Positions 26,895-35,792 of a stretch of 62,288 nucleotides of DNA are shown here, piece by piece. Source of the stretch: Acidobacteriota bacterium. Its GTDB lineage: Bacteria; Acidobacteriota; Terriglobia; Bryobacterales; Bryobacteraceae. The stretch is taken from NCBI GenBank assembly GCA_016178945.1, contig JACOSH010000059.1:1-62288 (forward strand). The letters are read 5' to 3'. Both the position numbers and the translations under genes were made by a program. Under the pieces are notes generated by a model that was not told where the DNA came from, ran no database searches, and saw nothing but the letters and a program-made list of their open reading frames with translations. Position 1 is the first letter of the stretch. Each line of letters opens with the position of its first letter.

Positions 26895-28817
26895 TCAGTC
26901 CTCCAGGAACGGCTTCGAAGTGACAATAGCAATTATAAGTTGTTGGAAGCGGAATTGCGAGTAGCGGAAGGCTGCCAAGGCCGCGTCGATGGCCGGCTGG
27001 TCGGCGGCGGTCTCCTGGCGGCCGGTGGCCCAACGGAATAGCTGCTTGACCACGCACTTCTGGCAGCCCGGATCGCGCGCCAGGATGCGGCCGGCCTGCT
27101 CGGGCGTGGAAAAATCCGACCGCGGGAGTCCCTGGATCTTTCCCGCGGCGTCGATCGGCAGGCGATACTCGGTCGGCTTGGTCTTGACCCGTTTCATGAG
27201 CTCGTCGTTGGTGGGATAGATGACCAGATGGTACCGTTCGCGAAAGCGCCCGACGGCGTCGTATTTTTCGAAGCCGAACCCGATCGGATCGATCAGGCGA
27301 TGGCAGCCGGCGCAGGCTTCGTTCGCCAGGTGCACGCCCAGGCGCTCGCGGTTGGTCATGGGCTTCTCGTCGGTGGGCGGCGGGAGATTGGTGTTCACGC
27401 CCGGCGGCGGGGGCGGCACGATCTGGCACAGGAAGTGCTCGCGCAGGAAGATGCCGCGCTCGGTCGGCGAGGTGTCCGCGGGCTTGCTGGTGAGCGCCAG
27501 GAAGGCCGCCTCGCCGAGCACTCCGGCCCGCCCTGTCGAAGCCGGGAGCGGGAGGCGCTCAAACTCCTCGCGTGGCGCGGGCAGACCGTAGAGCTGCGCC
27601 AGGCTGCCGTTCACGAAAGCGTAGTCCGCGGTGAAAAACTCCAGGAAATTCCCGTTCTCCCAGACCAGGTATTGGAACAGCCGCAGGGTCTCTTCGGTCA
27701 TAGAGCCGACGAGCTCCGCCGTGAACTCGGGGAAGAGGCGACGGTCGCGCACCGCGTTGTGGAGGCGATCGAATCGCAGCCACTGCGACAGGAACTCATC
27801 CAGTGCCGGACGGGCGCGCGGATCGGCCAGCAGGCGGCGGGCCGCCCTGCCGATCCCGTCGCTCGATTTCAGCTCACCAGTCGAGGCGGCCTGGAGCAGG
27901 GCTTCGTCCGGCAGGGTGTCCCACAGGAAGTACGACAGGTTGGCCGCCGTCCGGTACGGCCCGTCTTCCAGGCGGAACAGGAAGTGAGGCGCCTGCAGCA
28001 TCGTTTCGACCACCACCTGTGCGCCGGTGAGGAAGTCGTGAGCCCGGGAGGACTCGGCCTGGAAGAGCCGGTCGTAGCGGCGAACCTCGTCCTCGGCGAG
28101 AGGACGGCGGTAGGCGCGCAGCCCGAAGGTGCGGATGAACTGATTCCGGCAGGACGCATCCTCTGGGGAAACCGGCTTGCATGGGATGAGGTGATTGCGA
28201 TCGCCGCCCCGGAAGGCATTGCGCGCTAGCTTCTCGGCGGCGCGATTGTAGGCCTCCGCCAGCAGTGGAGAAATACTCTGCCCTTCCGCCTGGTTGGTGA
28301 ATCCGTGGATGAAATCTTCTTTGGGGAACTGCGCGGCGGGCCGTGTCTGGTCGCCCAGCAGATCGCGCACGGTATTGTTGTACTGGCTGTGGGTCAAACG
28401 GCGCAGCAGCGGCTGGCTGCGGACGCCCGAGGAGGGGCCCACGGCCGGCGCTTCGGGTAGGGACGCCAGGTGCAAGACCCATTCGCGCAAGGACTGCTCT
28501 TCGGCGCTGCCCTGGCGGATACGCTCTCCTCCGGTGTGCGGAAGCCGGTTAGTGGGCTTGCGGAATAGCACGGATTGCTCCGGCTGACTGGGGTCGACCA
28601 AGGCGCGCAGTCGGAGCCCGAAGGCGGCGATCTCCCCGGTTGGGGCTTTTTCCGCCGGAAACTGCACCCGCGTGGCGGAGGCGATGCCGTTGTCGTTATG
28701 ACAGAAGCGGCACTGGGCGTTCTCCAGCACCGGATACAGCTTGCGGGCAAAGTCCGGGCTCTGGGCGCAAAGGAGAGCTGACGCCGCCAGGGACGGCAGT
28801 AGAGATCTCTTAGCCAA
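26895..28817 (-). CDS. DUF1587/1592/1588/1585 protein with c-type heme motifs
   Basis: 640 residues from a TTG at 28817, overlapping the end of the small gene upstream by eight bases. A signal peptide (MAKRSLLPSLAASALLCAQS) precedes a heme motif CRFCH. The order of modules is DUF1587 (RRLTHSQYNNTVRDLLGD), DUF1595 (RTFGLRAYRRPLAEDEVRRY), DUF1592 (LSYFLWDTLPDEALLQAAST), DUF1588 with a second heme motif CAGCH (ANEACAGCHRLIDPIGFGFE) and DUF1585 (KQLFRWATGRQETAADQPAI). It should be a periplasmic cytochrome. It forms an operon with the DUF1552 gene. Confidence 0.9.
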   Translation of the reverse strand: MAKRSLLPSLAASALLCAQSPDFARKLYPVLENAQCRFCHNDNGIASATRVQFPAEKAPTGEIAAFGLRLRALVDPSQPEQSVLFRKPTNRLPHTGGERIRQGSAEEQSLREWVLHLASLPEAPAVGPSSGVRSQPLLRRLTHSQYNNTVRDLLGDQTRPAAQFPKEDFIHGFTNQAEGQSISPLLAEAYNRAAEKLARNAFRGGDRNHLIPCKPVSPEDASCRNQFIRTFGLRAYRRPLAEDEVRRYDRLFQAESSRAHDFLTGAQVVVETMLQAPHFLFRLEDGPYRTAANLSYFLWDTLPDEALLQAASTGELKSSDGIGRAARRLLADPRARPALDEFLSQWLRFDRLHNAVRDRRLFPEFTAELVGSMTEETLRLFQYLVWENGNFLEFFTADYAFVNGSLAQLYGLPAPREEFERLPLPASTGRAGVLGEAAFLALTSKPADTSPTERGIFLREHFLCQIVPPPPPGVNTNLPPPTDEKPMTNRERLGVHLANEACAGCHRLIDPIGFGFEKYDAVGRFRERYHLVIYPTNDELMKRVKTKPTEYRLPIDAAGKIQGLPRSDFSTPEQAGRILARDPGCQKCVVKQLFRWATGRQETAADQPAIDAALAAFRYSQFRFQQLIIAIVTSKPFLED

Positions 28818-29055
28818 GCTCTTTGAGTCTCCGGTCCAGCTCCCGGATCGACTTCTTGAGGAGCTTGGCGTAGCGCGGGCTGGAGCTGTGGTCCAGCTCG
28901 TGCTGGACCCGTTTCCGCGAGAGGGTCAGGTTCCCCTTCTCCCGAACCTTTTCGAGCTGTTCCGGGGTCAGGGCCTCTCCCCGCGGTGACCGCCGGGCGT
29001 CCGCCGCCTCTTCCATCTGCGCCTCGACCGACTTGCTTTCCCAACCTCTGGCCAT
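28810..29055 (-). CDS. Small charged hypothetical protein
   Basis: 81 residues from ATG 29055, with GGGGGAAG upstream. It is rich in Lys, Arg and Glu and mostly helical by appearance (LTPEQLEKVREKGNLTLSRK, then LDHSSSPRYAKLLKKSIREL). No signal peptide or known domain is seen. Its end overlaps the start of the DUF1592-class gene by eight bases, so the two are translationally linked, yet this protein looks cytoplasmic. No function is inferred. Confidence 0.65.
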   Translation of the reverse strand: MARGWESKSVEAQMEEAADARRSPRGEALTPEQLEKVREKGNLTLSRKRVQHELDHSSSPRYAKLLKKSIRELDRRLKELG

Positions 29056-29110
29056 AGGGCTTCCCCCTTCAATTATCCGCCCAGGCAGGGGTGGGGACGC
29101 AAGGGGCAGA

Positions 29111-31531
29111 CTAGTGCTGAAGACTCACCAAGTACAGGTCCGACAGCATGCGGTAGTAGCTGTACACCCAGGCGCGGCCGTCCTGCGCCATGTGGATCGG
29201 GCCGACGCTGACCAGCCCCGTCGAATCCGGCGGCAGCAACTGTTTCCAGAAACGCCGTTGACCGTTGAGGTCCACCAAGTACACCTTGGCGGGGAGTTCG
29301 GCCGGACGGAACACGTACAAGGAGCGCCCGCCGGGACTCCACTGAATCGGCACGTCCGACGGCTCCACGCCCGCCAACGGCCGGGGCTCGCCCCCATCCA
29401 CCGGGTACAGGAACATCTTGCGATCCGGCGCTCGCCCGATGACAAAAGCGCCGTCAGGCGAGGTCGGAACCCGGGTCATGGTGGTTCCCTCCGGCGTGAT
29501 CCCGCGCGGCTTGCCTCCCGCCAGATCCTGTACATAGAGCCGCGTGCCGCGCTGCGCCTCGCGGCCCATGACCAGTATCCTCTTACCGTCGGGAAACCAG
29601 GCCGCCGACTGCACCGTGATCCCCTCGGGCTCGATGGGCCTGGCCTCCCCCGGTCCGGTCGGCAACAGCGTCAGCCGCCGCCCGGCGCCTTGCCGGGTCA
29701 GCGCCAGCACGGACCTGCCGTCCGGCGACAGTCCCAGGGCCGCGCCATTGCCCAGCCGCACCGCCGGGGAGCCGTCCATCTTCCGAAGAAACACCGCGTA
29801 AGTCGACCCGCCGCCCTCGCCGGATTCATCGAACAGAATCGTCTTACCATCCGCGCTGATACCGCGCGCAAAAGAATAATCCAGCCAGGACAGGTCCCGC
29901 TCTTCGCTCTCACCGCGGGAGAGTCCGGCCATGCCCACACGGCTGTCGTCGCGTGTCATCAGGATTCTTCCGTCGCGCGCGATGTCCTGGAGAGTCATCG
30001 CTCCGGCCACGCGGGCCACCAGGCGCTCCTTGCCCCCCAAAGACACCGAGTACAACGCCCGTGCGCCTCCCACCTTGGTCGCAGTGAACCAAACCTCCCC
30101 GCCGGACGGAGCCCAAGCCAAACCTTGCGCGCTCAGCCACCCCTTGGAGACAGTTCTCTTTTTGCCGTCAATGGCCGCCACCATCACGTCGCCACCATCG
30201 TCCGCCCGCAACGCATGATCCAGAAACGCTACCACATCCCCTTTTTGCGAGATCCGAGCATGGCTGATCCAGCCCGAGCTTTCGTGCAGAACTTTTCCGA
30301 TGGGATACTCCAAGCGGCTTCTCCCGCCGGCGAATCGCACCACCGCGAGCGAGGCGCCGTCCGGCGCCCAGTCGGCCTCTTGCACCTCCTCCAGAATCTC
30401 GCGGGGCGCACCGCCGCCCAGGGATGCCCGGGACAACGTGCCGGTGTAAATGAACTGGGTCAGGAAACGCCGCTGGAGCGACACCGCCATCTCGCCCGTC
30501 GAGGAAATCGCCAGGATCTCGGCCCCCGCCATTCCCAGCGCGCGCGAATCCGTGCTGTCCCTGCGCGTCGAGAAAAGCTCGATGGGCTTGCCCTCCCAGC
30601 GCGCGCCGTAGACGATCGTCTGGCCGTCGGGAGCAAACCGCGCCGACAGGATCGCGCCCCGCCGGAACGTCAGCCGCTGGAAGGATGGAGGCTGCGCTTT
30701 CCGGAGGAGTCCGCCGAAATAAAGCCCGCCGGCGCGCTCGTCCGGCGCCTTCTCCAGGCAGTGCCGCAGGATACGCTCCAACGCTGGCGGCAGATCTTGG
30801 ATGGGGACCGGATCCAGCGGGTCTTCGTGCAGAATGGCATGCATCGTCTCGACCGCCGAATTGCCTTGAAACGCTCGCCGGCCGCTGAGCATTTCGAAGA
30901 GAATCACGCCAAAACTGAAGATGTCCGCGCGATGATCGGCGGGCCAGCTTCGCACCCGCTCGGGCGCCATGTAGCCGACCGTACCCATCGCCAGGGTGTC
31001 GCCGGTCTTCGTCGGCGCGTCACACTGATCCGGCGCGGGCGCCTCGACCTCGCCCAGCGTCAGCTTGGCCAGGCCGAAGTCCAGGATCTTCACCCCGCCG
31101 CCTCGTGTGAGGAAGATATTCTGCGGTTTCAAATCGCGGTGCGCGATACCCTTCTGGTGCGCCACCGCCAGGCCGCGTGCTATCTGGAGCGAAAAGTCGA
31201 TGGCCTTGCGCGCTGGAATCGGTCCGCCGCGGATGCGCTCCCCCAGCGTCTCGCCTTCCAGCAGTTCCGAAACCAGGTACGGCACCCCTTCGTGAACGCC
31301 GACGTCGTAGATGGCCAGGATGTTGGGATGGTTCAGCATCCCCACCGTCCTTGCCTCCTGTTCGAAACGCCGCAGCCGGTCGGCATCGGCGGCGTAGCGC
31401 GCCGGAAGCACTTTCACGGCAACCTCGCGTTCCAGCCGCGGGTCTAGCGCGCGATAAACCTCTCCCATCCCGCCCGCCCCGATCAGGGCGACGATCTTGT
31501 ACGGTCCGACTTGAGTACCGGCCGTCAGCAT
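29111..31531 (-). CDS. Serine/threonine protein kinase fused to a TolB/WD40-like propeller
   Basis: 806 residues. The Hanks-type kinase has the glycine loop GAGGMG, K40 (VAVKVLP), the catalytic HRDLKPQN (D133), DFG (151-153) and APE (189-191), so it should be active. The C-terminal two thirds are PD40/WD40-like propeller repeats (ILSARFAPDGQTIVYGARWE, ALGLSPDGRSVLALTRQG, VPIQWSPGGRSLYVFRPAEL). In relatives a membrane segment and the last kinase helix lie between these parts; here a short linker DERAGGLYFGGLLRKAQPPS joins them directly, so the protein may be soluble. The signal sensed is unknown. Confidence 0.9.
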   Translation of the reverse strand: MLTAGTQVGPYKIVALIGAGGMGEVYRALDPRLEREVAVKVLPARYAADADRLRRFEQEARTVGMLNHPNILAIYDVGVHEGVPYLVSELLEGETLGERIRGGPIPARKAIDFSLQIARGLAVAHQKGIAHRDLKPQNIFLTRGGGVKILDFGLAKLTLGEVEAPAPDQCDAPTKTGDTLAMGTVGYMAPERVRSWPADHRADIFSFGVILFEMLSGRRAFQGNSAVETMHAILHEDPLDPVPIQDLPPALERILRHCLEKAPDERAGGLYFGGLLRKAQPPSFQRLTFRRGAILSARFAPDGQTIVYGARWEGKPIELFSTRRDSTDSRALGMAGAEILAISSTGEMAVSLQRRFLTQFIYTGTLSRASLGGGAPREILEEVQEADWAPDGASLAVVRFAGGRSRLEYPIGKVLHESSGWISHARISQKGDVVAFLDHALRADDGGDVMVAAIDGKKRTVSKGWLSAQGLAWAPSGGEVWFTATKVGGARALYSVSLGGKERLVARVAGAMTLQDIARDGRILMTRDDSRVGMAGLSRGESEERDLSWLDYSFARGISADGKTILFDESGEGGGSTYAVFLRKMDGSPAVRLGNGAALGLSPDGRSVLALTRQGAGRRLTLLPTGPGEARPIEPEGITVQSAAWFPDGKRILVMGREAQRGTRLYVQDLAGGKPRGITPEGTTMTRVPTSPDGAFVIGRAPDRKMFLYPVDGGEPRPLAGVEPSDVPIQWSPGGRSLYVFRPAELPAKVYLVDLNGQRRFWKQLLPPDSTGLVSVGPIHMAQDGRAWVYSYYRMLSDLYLVSLQH

Positions 31532-31675
31532 ACTCCGTCCGCCAACCCTACAATAGCAATCCTGTGCCCGCGCTGCTCTGATAACGGAGAGAACTGGAGG
31601 CCGCGCGTGCTGCGGAAAGACTGCTGCTTTCTAACCCTGCAATCAGATAAAGTCTGATATAGAGGATGGAAAGCA

Positions 31676-31992
31676 ATGCCAAATCCAACACCGCCGTTCC
31701 TGCCGCTAGAGCTCAGCGTGTTGGAGCGCAAGATCATTCAAGAGATTCTAGAGATTAGAGATAACCTGAAGTATGCGCTGTCTTCTCCACTCCACTGGGT
31801 CGGCGTTCTGCGCCGCAGCACGTTGGCCCGGGCGATTCGCGCAGCATCGAAGGCTACCAGGTGACCGTGGAGGACGCCATGGCGGCAGTCGAGGATCAGG
31901 AACCGATCGACACGGCAAGCGAGCCACGGGTAGCGGATGATCCGGTGTTCTCTTCGAACCCTTTCTTGCCTGGCCTGGAGCCCGGCTGCTGA
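31676..31992 (+). pseudogene. Fic-family N-terminal fragment, frameshifted
   Basis: Frame 1 from ATG 31676 gives a 62-residue ORF with LERKIIQEILEIRDNLKYAL and WVGVLRRSTLARAIRA, then stops at 31864. The second frame, open from about 31762 to the TGA at 31992, gives DSRSIEGYQVTVEDAMAAVE and DQEPIDTASE. Joined, this resembles the Fic N-terminus (LRRSTLARAIRGSNSIEGxxVTxxDAxAAVxxEEP). A gap of about seven bases near 31840 accounts for the shift. The AMPylation motif HPFxxGNGR and the rest of the gene are absent. The call rests on recalled consensus. A 37-residue ORF from ATG 31879 with GGAGG upstream remains possible. Confidence 0.55.
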
Positions 31993-32016
31993 ACCGGATG
32001 ATGGAGATCCCCTGAG

Positions 32017-32562
32017 ATGCGCGTGATCGGCGGAGAATTCCGCTCCCGTCGTCTGAAGACCTTGCCGGGCCTGGCGCTGCGCCCGACGCCCGACCTGCTG
32101 CGCGAAGCGCTGTTTAGCGTGCTGGCCTCCAATCCCAGCGTGACGCCGGTGGAGGGTCACACCTTCCTCGACGCTTACGCCGGCTGCGGCGCGGTGGGGA
32201 TCGAGGCGTTGAGCCGGGGGGCGGCGCGGGCCATCTTCCTGGAAAAGAACGGCGCGGCGGTGCGGGTGATTCGCCAGAATCTGGCCAGTCTGGACCTCGA
32301 AGCCCGGGCCACCGTGGCCCACGGCGCCGTGGTCTCGCTGCTGCCGCGTCATCCGGCCGATATCGTTTTCCTCGACCCGCCCTATCCGCTGGAGCGCGAA
32401 TACGCCGCGTCCATGAATCTGCTGGGCGCCGCGCCGCCCAAGCTGGTGCTGGTGCAACACTCCAAGCACTTCCACCCCGAGCCGGCTTACGGCAAGCTGA
32501 GGCGCATCCGCATGCTGGTCCACAGCGACAACGTGGTCAGCTTCTACACCCCGCAGACTTGA
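32017..32562 (+). CDS. rsmD: 16S rRNA (guanine-966-N2)-methyltransferase
   Basis: 181 residues, typical for RsmD, which methylates G966 of 16S rRNA in the assembling 30S subunit using S-adenosylmethionine. It starts with the family motif MRVIGGEFRSRRLKTLPG and RPTPDLLREALFSVL. The SAM site is LDAYAGCGAVGIEALSRGA and the catalytic motif DPPY is in DIVFLDPPYPLEREY. The Fic fragment upstream is on the same strand; no strong ribosome site is present. Confidence 0.95.
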   Translation: MRVIGGEFRSRRLKTLPGLALRPTPDLLREALFSVLASNPSVTPVEGHTFLDAYAGCGAVGIEALSRGAARAIFLEKNGAAVRVIRQNLASLDLEARATVAHGAVVSLLPRHPADIVFLDPPYPLEREYAASMNLLGAAPPKLVLVQHSKHFHPEPAYGKLRRIRMLVHSDNVVSFYTPQT

Positions 32563-32575
32563 TAGAATCGACCTG

Positions 32576-33016
32576 ATGCGAAGACTCATGACCCTCTTCA
32601 GCGCCGCGGCCCTGTTGGCCGGCAGCCTCTCCGCGGGCGAAAAGAAAATGATGCACTGCTTTGCCTTTACCGTGATCGACACGGCCACGCCCGCCGAATG
32701 GGAGGCGTTTGAAAAGGCCACCGACGCGCTGCCGGACAAGATTCCCGGCATCGGCAAGGTGTGGCACGGCAAGCTCCGCGGACCGCTGGCCGTGTTCAAC
32801 CCCGACACCGAAACGCGCAAGAAGATCAAGCCGGAGACCACGGAAGTGGAAGGCAAGTTCACACGACTGCGGCGCCAGCACGGCGTCTGCATGGAAATGT
32901 CCGGCGAAGGCACCCTGAAGAGCTACGCCGATCACCCCTATCACAAAGAGTGGACGGACGCCTACGCGAAGGTGCGCGTGGCCGGCACCACGACCTTCGA
33001 CATCCTTGGCAAGTAA
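32576..33016 (+). CDS. Exported Dabb (stress-responsive barrel) protein
   Basis: 146 residues with signal peptide MRRLMTLFSAAALLAGSLSA. The rest fits a dimeric alpha/beta barrel of the Dabb type: KMMHCFAFTVIDTATPAEWE, the acidic/aromatic segment, HGVCMEMSGEGTLKSYADHP and HPYHKEWTDAY. Members are small stress-related proteins whose role outside plants is unclear. TAGAAT at 32563-32568 is seven bases before the ATG. It ends ten bases inside the next gene. Confidence 0.78.
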   Translation: MRRLMTLFSAAALLAGSLSAGEKKMMHCFAFTVIDTATPAEWEAFEKATDALPDKIPGIGKVWHGKLRGPLAVFNPDTETRKKIKPETTEVEGKFTRLRRQHGVCMEMSGEGTLKSYADHPYHKEWTDAYAKVRVAGTTTFDILGK

Positions 33017-35792
33017 CTTCAGGCGCGCGCCCGTGGTCCTGGCGGCGGCCGCCGCGGCGGGGCTGTGGATCGGCTTCTACCAGCCGTCCACGGTGCGTTC
33101 TCAGAGCACCACTGCTGAACCTTTGCTTCAGTTCCGCATCATCGTCGGGTTGACGGACAACGAGCCGAAGAGCTGGCAGGGCACGGTACAGGTGGCCTCC
33201 GGCGACCTGGTGTCGATCTCCGGCTGGCGTTTCTCCCAAACCGATCGCGTGGAACCCGGCGGCCGCTTTGAGTTTCGCACCAAGATCGGGAACCTGGAGA
33301 ATCAGCTCCGGACGTCCCAACCCCTCGGCCAGACCGATTGGGGCGACCCGGCCATCCCGCGCCTGATCCCCCAAGGCCTGCTGCTCCGGGTGCGGGGCCA
33401 CGCGGGCACGCGAGTGCGCTTTGATTCCGACGCCGGCGCCTTCGAATTTGGAGCCGGCGACCTGCCGCTTTCGGTGCTGGGAGGAAACGGCCGCGTGGAG
33501 CAGGTCCCGGTGGAAGAGAAGATCTCCGGCTCCGGGGCAAACGACTATCCCGCGCTGGCGATCGCCCCGGACGGCACGCGCTGGATCGCCTGGCTCTCCT
33601 ACCGGGACCAGGCCGACCAGGTGATGGCCAGCGCGGGCGGCAAGATCCACGAGCTGACCGGACGCGGCGATCATCACGCCCCGGCGCTGGCCGCGGACGG
33701 CAAGGGCCGTATCTGGGCCGTCTGGTCGCAGAACGACGGCGGCGTGTTTCACCTGTACGCGCGCGTTTTCCAGGGCCGCGACTGGTCTCCGCCCGAAAAG
33801 CTCACCGCGCTGCCCGGCAACAACCTCTGGCCGCGCCTCGCCTCCGATGGCCAGGGCCGGCTGGCGCTGGTCTGGCAGGGCTTCCGCGACAACCAGTCGG
33901 CGATCCTGCTGCGCGAGTGGAACGGACGGCGTTGGTCGGCGGAGAAGCGGTTGAGCCCGCCTTCGGGGAACGCCTGGACCCCATCGGCGGCCTTCGGCGG
34001 CGGCAAGCTGTGGATCGCCTGGGACTCCTACTCGACGGGTAGTTATCAGATCTACGTGGGGCAGGCTTCCGGCGAGCCCGTGCGGGTCACGCGCGGCGAG
34101 AATTTTTCGGTCCGCCCATCCATCGCCGTCACCGCCGCGGGCCGGCCCGTCGTGGCCTGGGAAGAGTCCGACGCCCTGTGGGGTAAGGACTTCGCATTCC
34201 TGCACGACCGGCGCGGGACGCCGCTTTACAAGAACCGCCGCATCCGCGTCGCGGCGCTGGACGGCGGAGAATGGAAGGAGCTGCCGCCGGTGGCCGCCGC
34301 GGCGCCCGCCGAAATCCGCCGCTACATCCAGCAGCCCGAGCTGGCCGCCGATACCGCGGGCCGCCTCTACCTGTCCTTCCGCTGCCGCGTCTCGGCCGCC
34401 ACCGCCCGCATCGACAACTGGGCCAACAATGGCCGCTGGGAGACCTTCCTCACGCGCCTGGAGGAATCGCGCTGGACCCCGGCGATCCCGATGCCCTCCA
34501 GCGTGGGCCGCAACAGCATGCGCGCGGCGCTCGCCATTGCGGGCGGCCGGGTCCATGTGGCGTGGCCCGCCGACAACCGGCCCTGGCCGGCCATTCGCTA
34601 CGGTGAGCTGGCGATCTACGCCGCCTCGCTGCCCACTGAAGGCCGGCCGGCGCGCCTGATCGGCGGCTCGGCGCTTGCCGCCACACCGGTCGGCGTGGAG
34701 AACAACCATCCCAACGAAGCGGCCGACACCCGCCGGATGCGCGACTATCGCCTCCGCGCCGGCGGCAAAGAATACCGCATCCTGCGCGGCGACCTGCACC
34801 GCCATACCGAGCTCTCCGGCGACGGCGCCGGCGACGGCTCGCTCGACGATCTGTATCGCTACTTCCTCGACGCGGCCCAGATGGATTACGCCCACGTCGG
34901 CGACCACCAGATGGGCAACGACGAAGAGTACAACTGGTGGATCACCCAGAAATCGAACGACCTTTACCACATGCCGCGCCGTTTCGTGCCGCTCTACGGC
35001 TACGAGCGCAGCGTGTGGTGGCCCAACGGCCATCGCAACATCATCTGGGCCGAGCGCGGCAAGCCGGTGCTGAAGATCGGCGAGGCGGAGCGCACGGGCG
35101 GGGCCGACAGCGGCCCGATCCTTTACCCGCAGCTTCGCGAGACCAAGGGCATCGCCACCTCGCATACCTCGGCCACCGAGCAGGGCACCGATTGGCGCGA
35201 CAACGATCCCGAGCTGGAACCGCTGGTCGAGATCTATCAGGGCTTCGAATCCAGCTATGAGCACCAGGGCGCGCCGCGCGCCTGGAAGCCGGGCGACAAG
35301 ACCGTGCATCAGGGATCCCGGCAGGCGGGCTTCGTGTGGAACGCCTGGGCCAAGGGCTACAAGCTCGGCGTGCAGGCCAGTTCGGACCACGTGTCCACCC
35401 ACAGCTCCTATGCCTGCATCCTGGTGGAGGACTACTCGCGGCAGGGGCTGCTCGACGCCATGCGCCGTCGCCACGCCTACGCCGCCACCGACCAGATCGT
35501 GCTCGACTACCGCATCGAAACCAGCGACGCGGGAACGGCCCTGATGGGCGACATCCTGTGCAGCCGCGTCACGCCCAAGCTCGTTGTGAAGGTTCTCGGC
35601 ACGGCCGCCGTCAAGCAGATCGACGTGATCAAGAACAATACCTACATCCACAAAGTGAATCCGAATGAGAAGCAGGTGGCGCTGGAGTACGTCGACAACT
35701 CCGAGTGGAGCGGGGAAAGCTACTACTACGTGCGCGTGGAACAGACAGACGGCCAGTTGGCCTGGAGTTCGCCGATATGGGTCAAAAGATAA
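33006..35792 (+). CDS. Exported beta-propeller protein with C-terminal PHP-like phosphoesterase domain
   Basis: 928 residues from a TTG at 33006 (the start is uncertain; GTG 33033 is another choice). An N-terminal hydrophobic segment (VVLAAAAAAGLWIGFY) suggests export. Residues about 160-560 contain repeated propeller blades (DYPALAIAPDGTRWIAWLSY, HHAPALAADGKGRIWAVWSQ, WPRLASDGQGRLALVWQGF). A PHP domain follows, with the metal motif D596-L-H598-R-H600 in LRGDLHRHTELSGDG, then YAHVGDHQMGNDEEYNWW and GVQASSDHVSTHSSY. PHP enzymes hydrolyse phosphoesters, but the substrate is not known. It overlaps the next gene by 16 bases. Confidence 0.8.
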   Translation: MASNFRRAPVVLAAAAAAGLWIGFYQPSTVRSQSTTAEPLLQFRIIVGLTDNEPKSWQGTVQVASGDLVSISGWRFSQTDRVEPGGRFEFRTKIGNLENQLRTSQPLGQTDWGDPAIPRLIPQGLLLRVRGHAGTRVRFDSDAGAFEFGAGDLPLSVLGGNGRVEQVPVEEKISGSGANDYPALAIAPDGTRWIAWLSYRDQADQVMASAGGKIHELTGRGDHHAPALAADGKGRIWAVWSQNDGGVFHLYARVFQGRDWSPPEKLTALPGNNLWPRLASDGQGRLALVWQGFRDNQSAILLREWNGRRWSAEKRLSPPSGNAWTPSAAFGGGKLWIAWDSYSTGSYQIYVGQASGEPVRVTRGENFSVRPSIAVTAAGRPVVAWEESDALWGKDFAFLHDRRGTPLYKNRRIRVAALDGGEWKELPPVAAAAPAEIRRYIQQPELAADTAGRLYLSFRCRVSAATARIDNWANNGRWETFLTRLEESRWTPAIPMPSSVGRNSMRAALAIAGGRVHVAWPADNRPWPAIRYGELAIYAASLPTEGRPARLIGGSALAATPVGVENNHPNEAADTRRMRDYRLRAGGKEYRILRGDLHRHTELSGDGAGDGSLDDLYRYFLDAAQMDYAHVGDHQMGNDEEYNWWITQKSNDLYHMPRRFVPLYGYERSVWWPNGHRNIIWAERGKPVLKIGEAERTGGADSGPILYPQLRETKGIATSHTSATEQGTDWRDNDPELEPLVEIYQGFESSYEHQGAPRAWKPGDKTVHQGSRQAGFVWNAWAKGYKLGVQASSDHVSTHSSYACILVEDYSRQGLLDAMRRRHAYAATDQIVLDYRIETSDAGTALMGDILCSRVTPKLVVKVLGTAAVKQIDVIKNNTYIHKVNPNEKQVALEYVDNSEWSGESYYYVRVEQTDGQLAWSSPIWVKR

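Noticed and set aside
29033-31447. 804-residue open frame antisense to the kinase gene
   Set aside because: It mirrors the kinase gene almost exactly, as GC-rich codon usage keeps the opposite strand open; its translation is His/Arg/Pro-rich with no domain.
31861-31992. Separate 43-residue gene from GTG 31861, coupled to the 62-residue ORF
   Set aside because: The two frames read better as halves of one broken Fic N-terminus; kept only as a note in the pseudogene entry.
32859-35651. 930-residue open frame antisense to the propeller-PHP gene
   Set aside because: Shadow of a well-supported gene; no domain or ribosome site.
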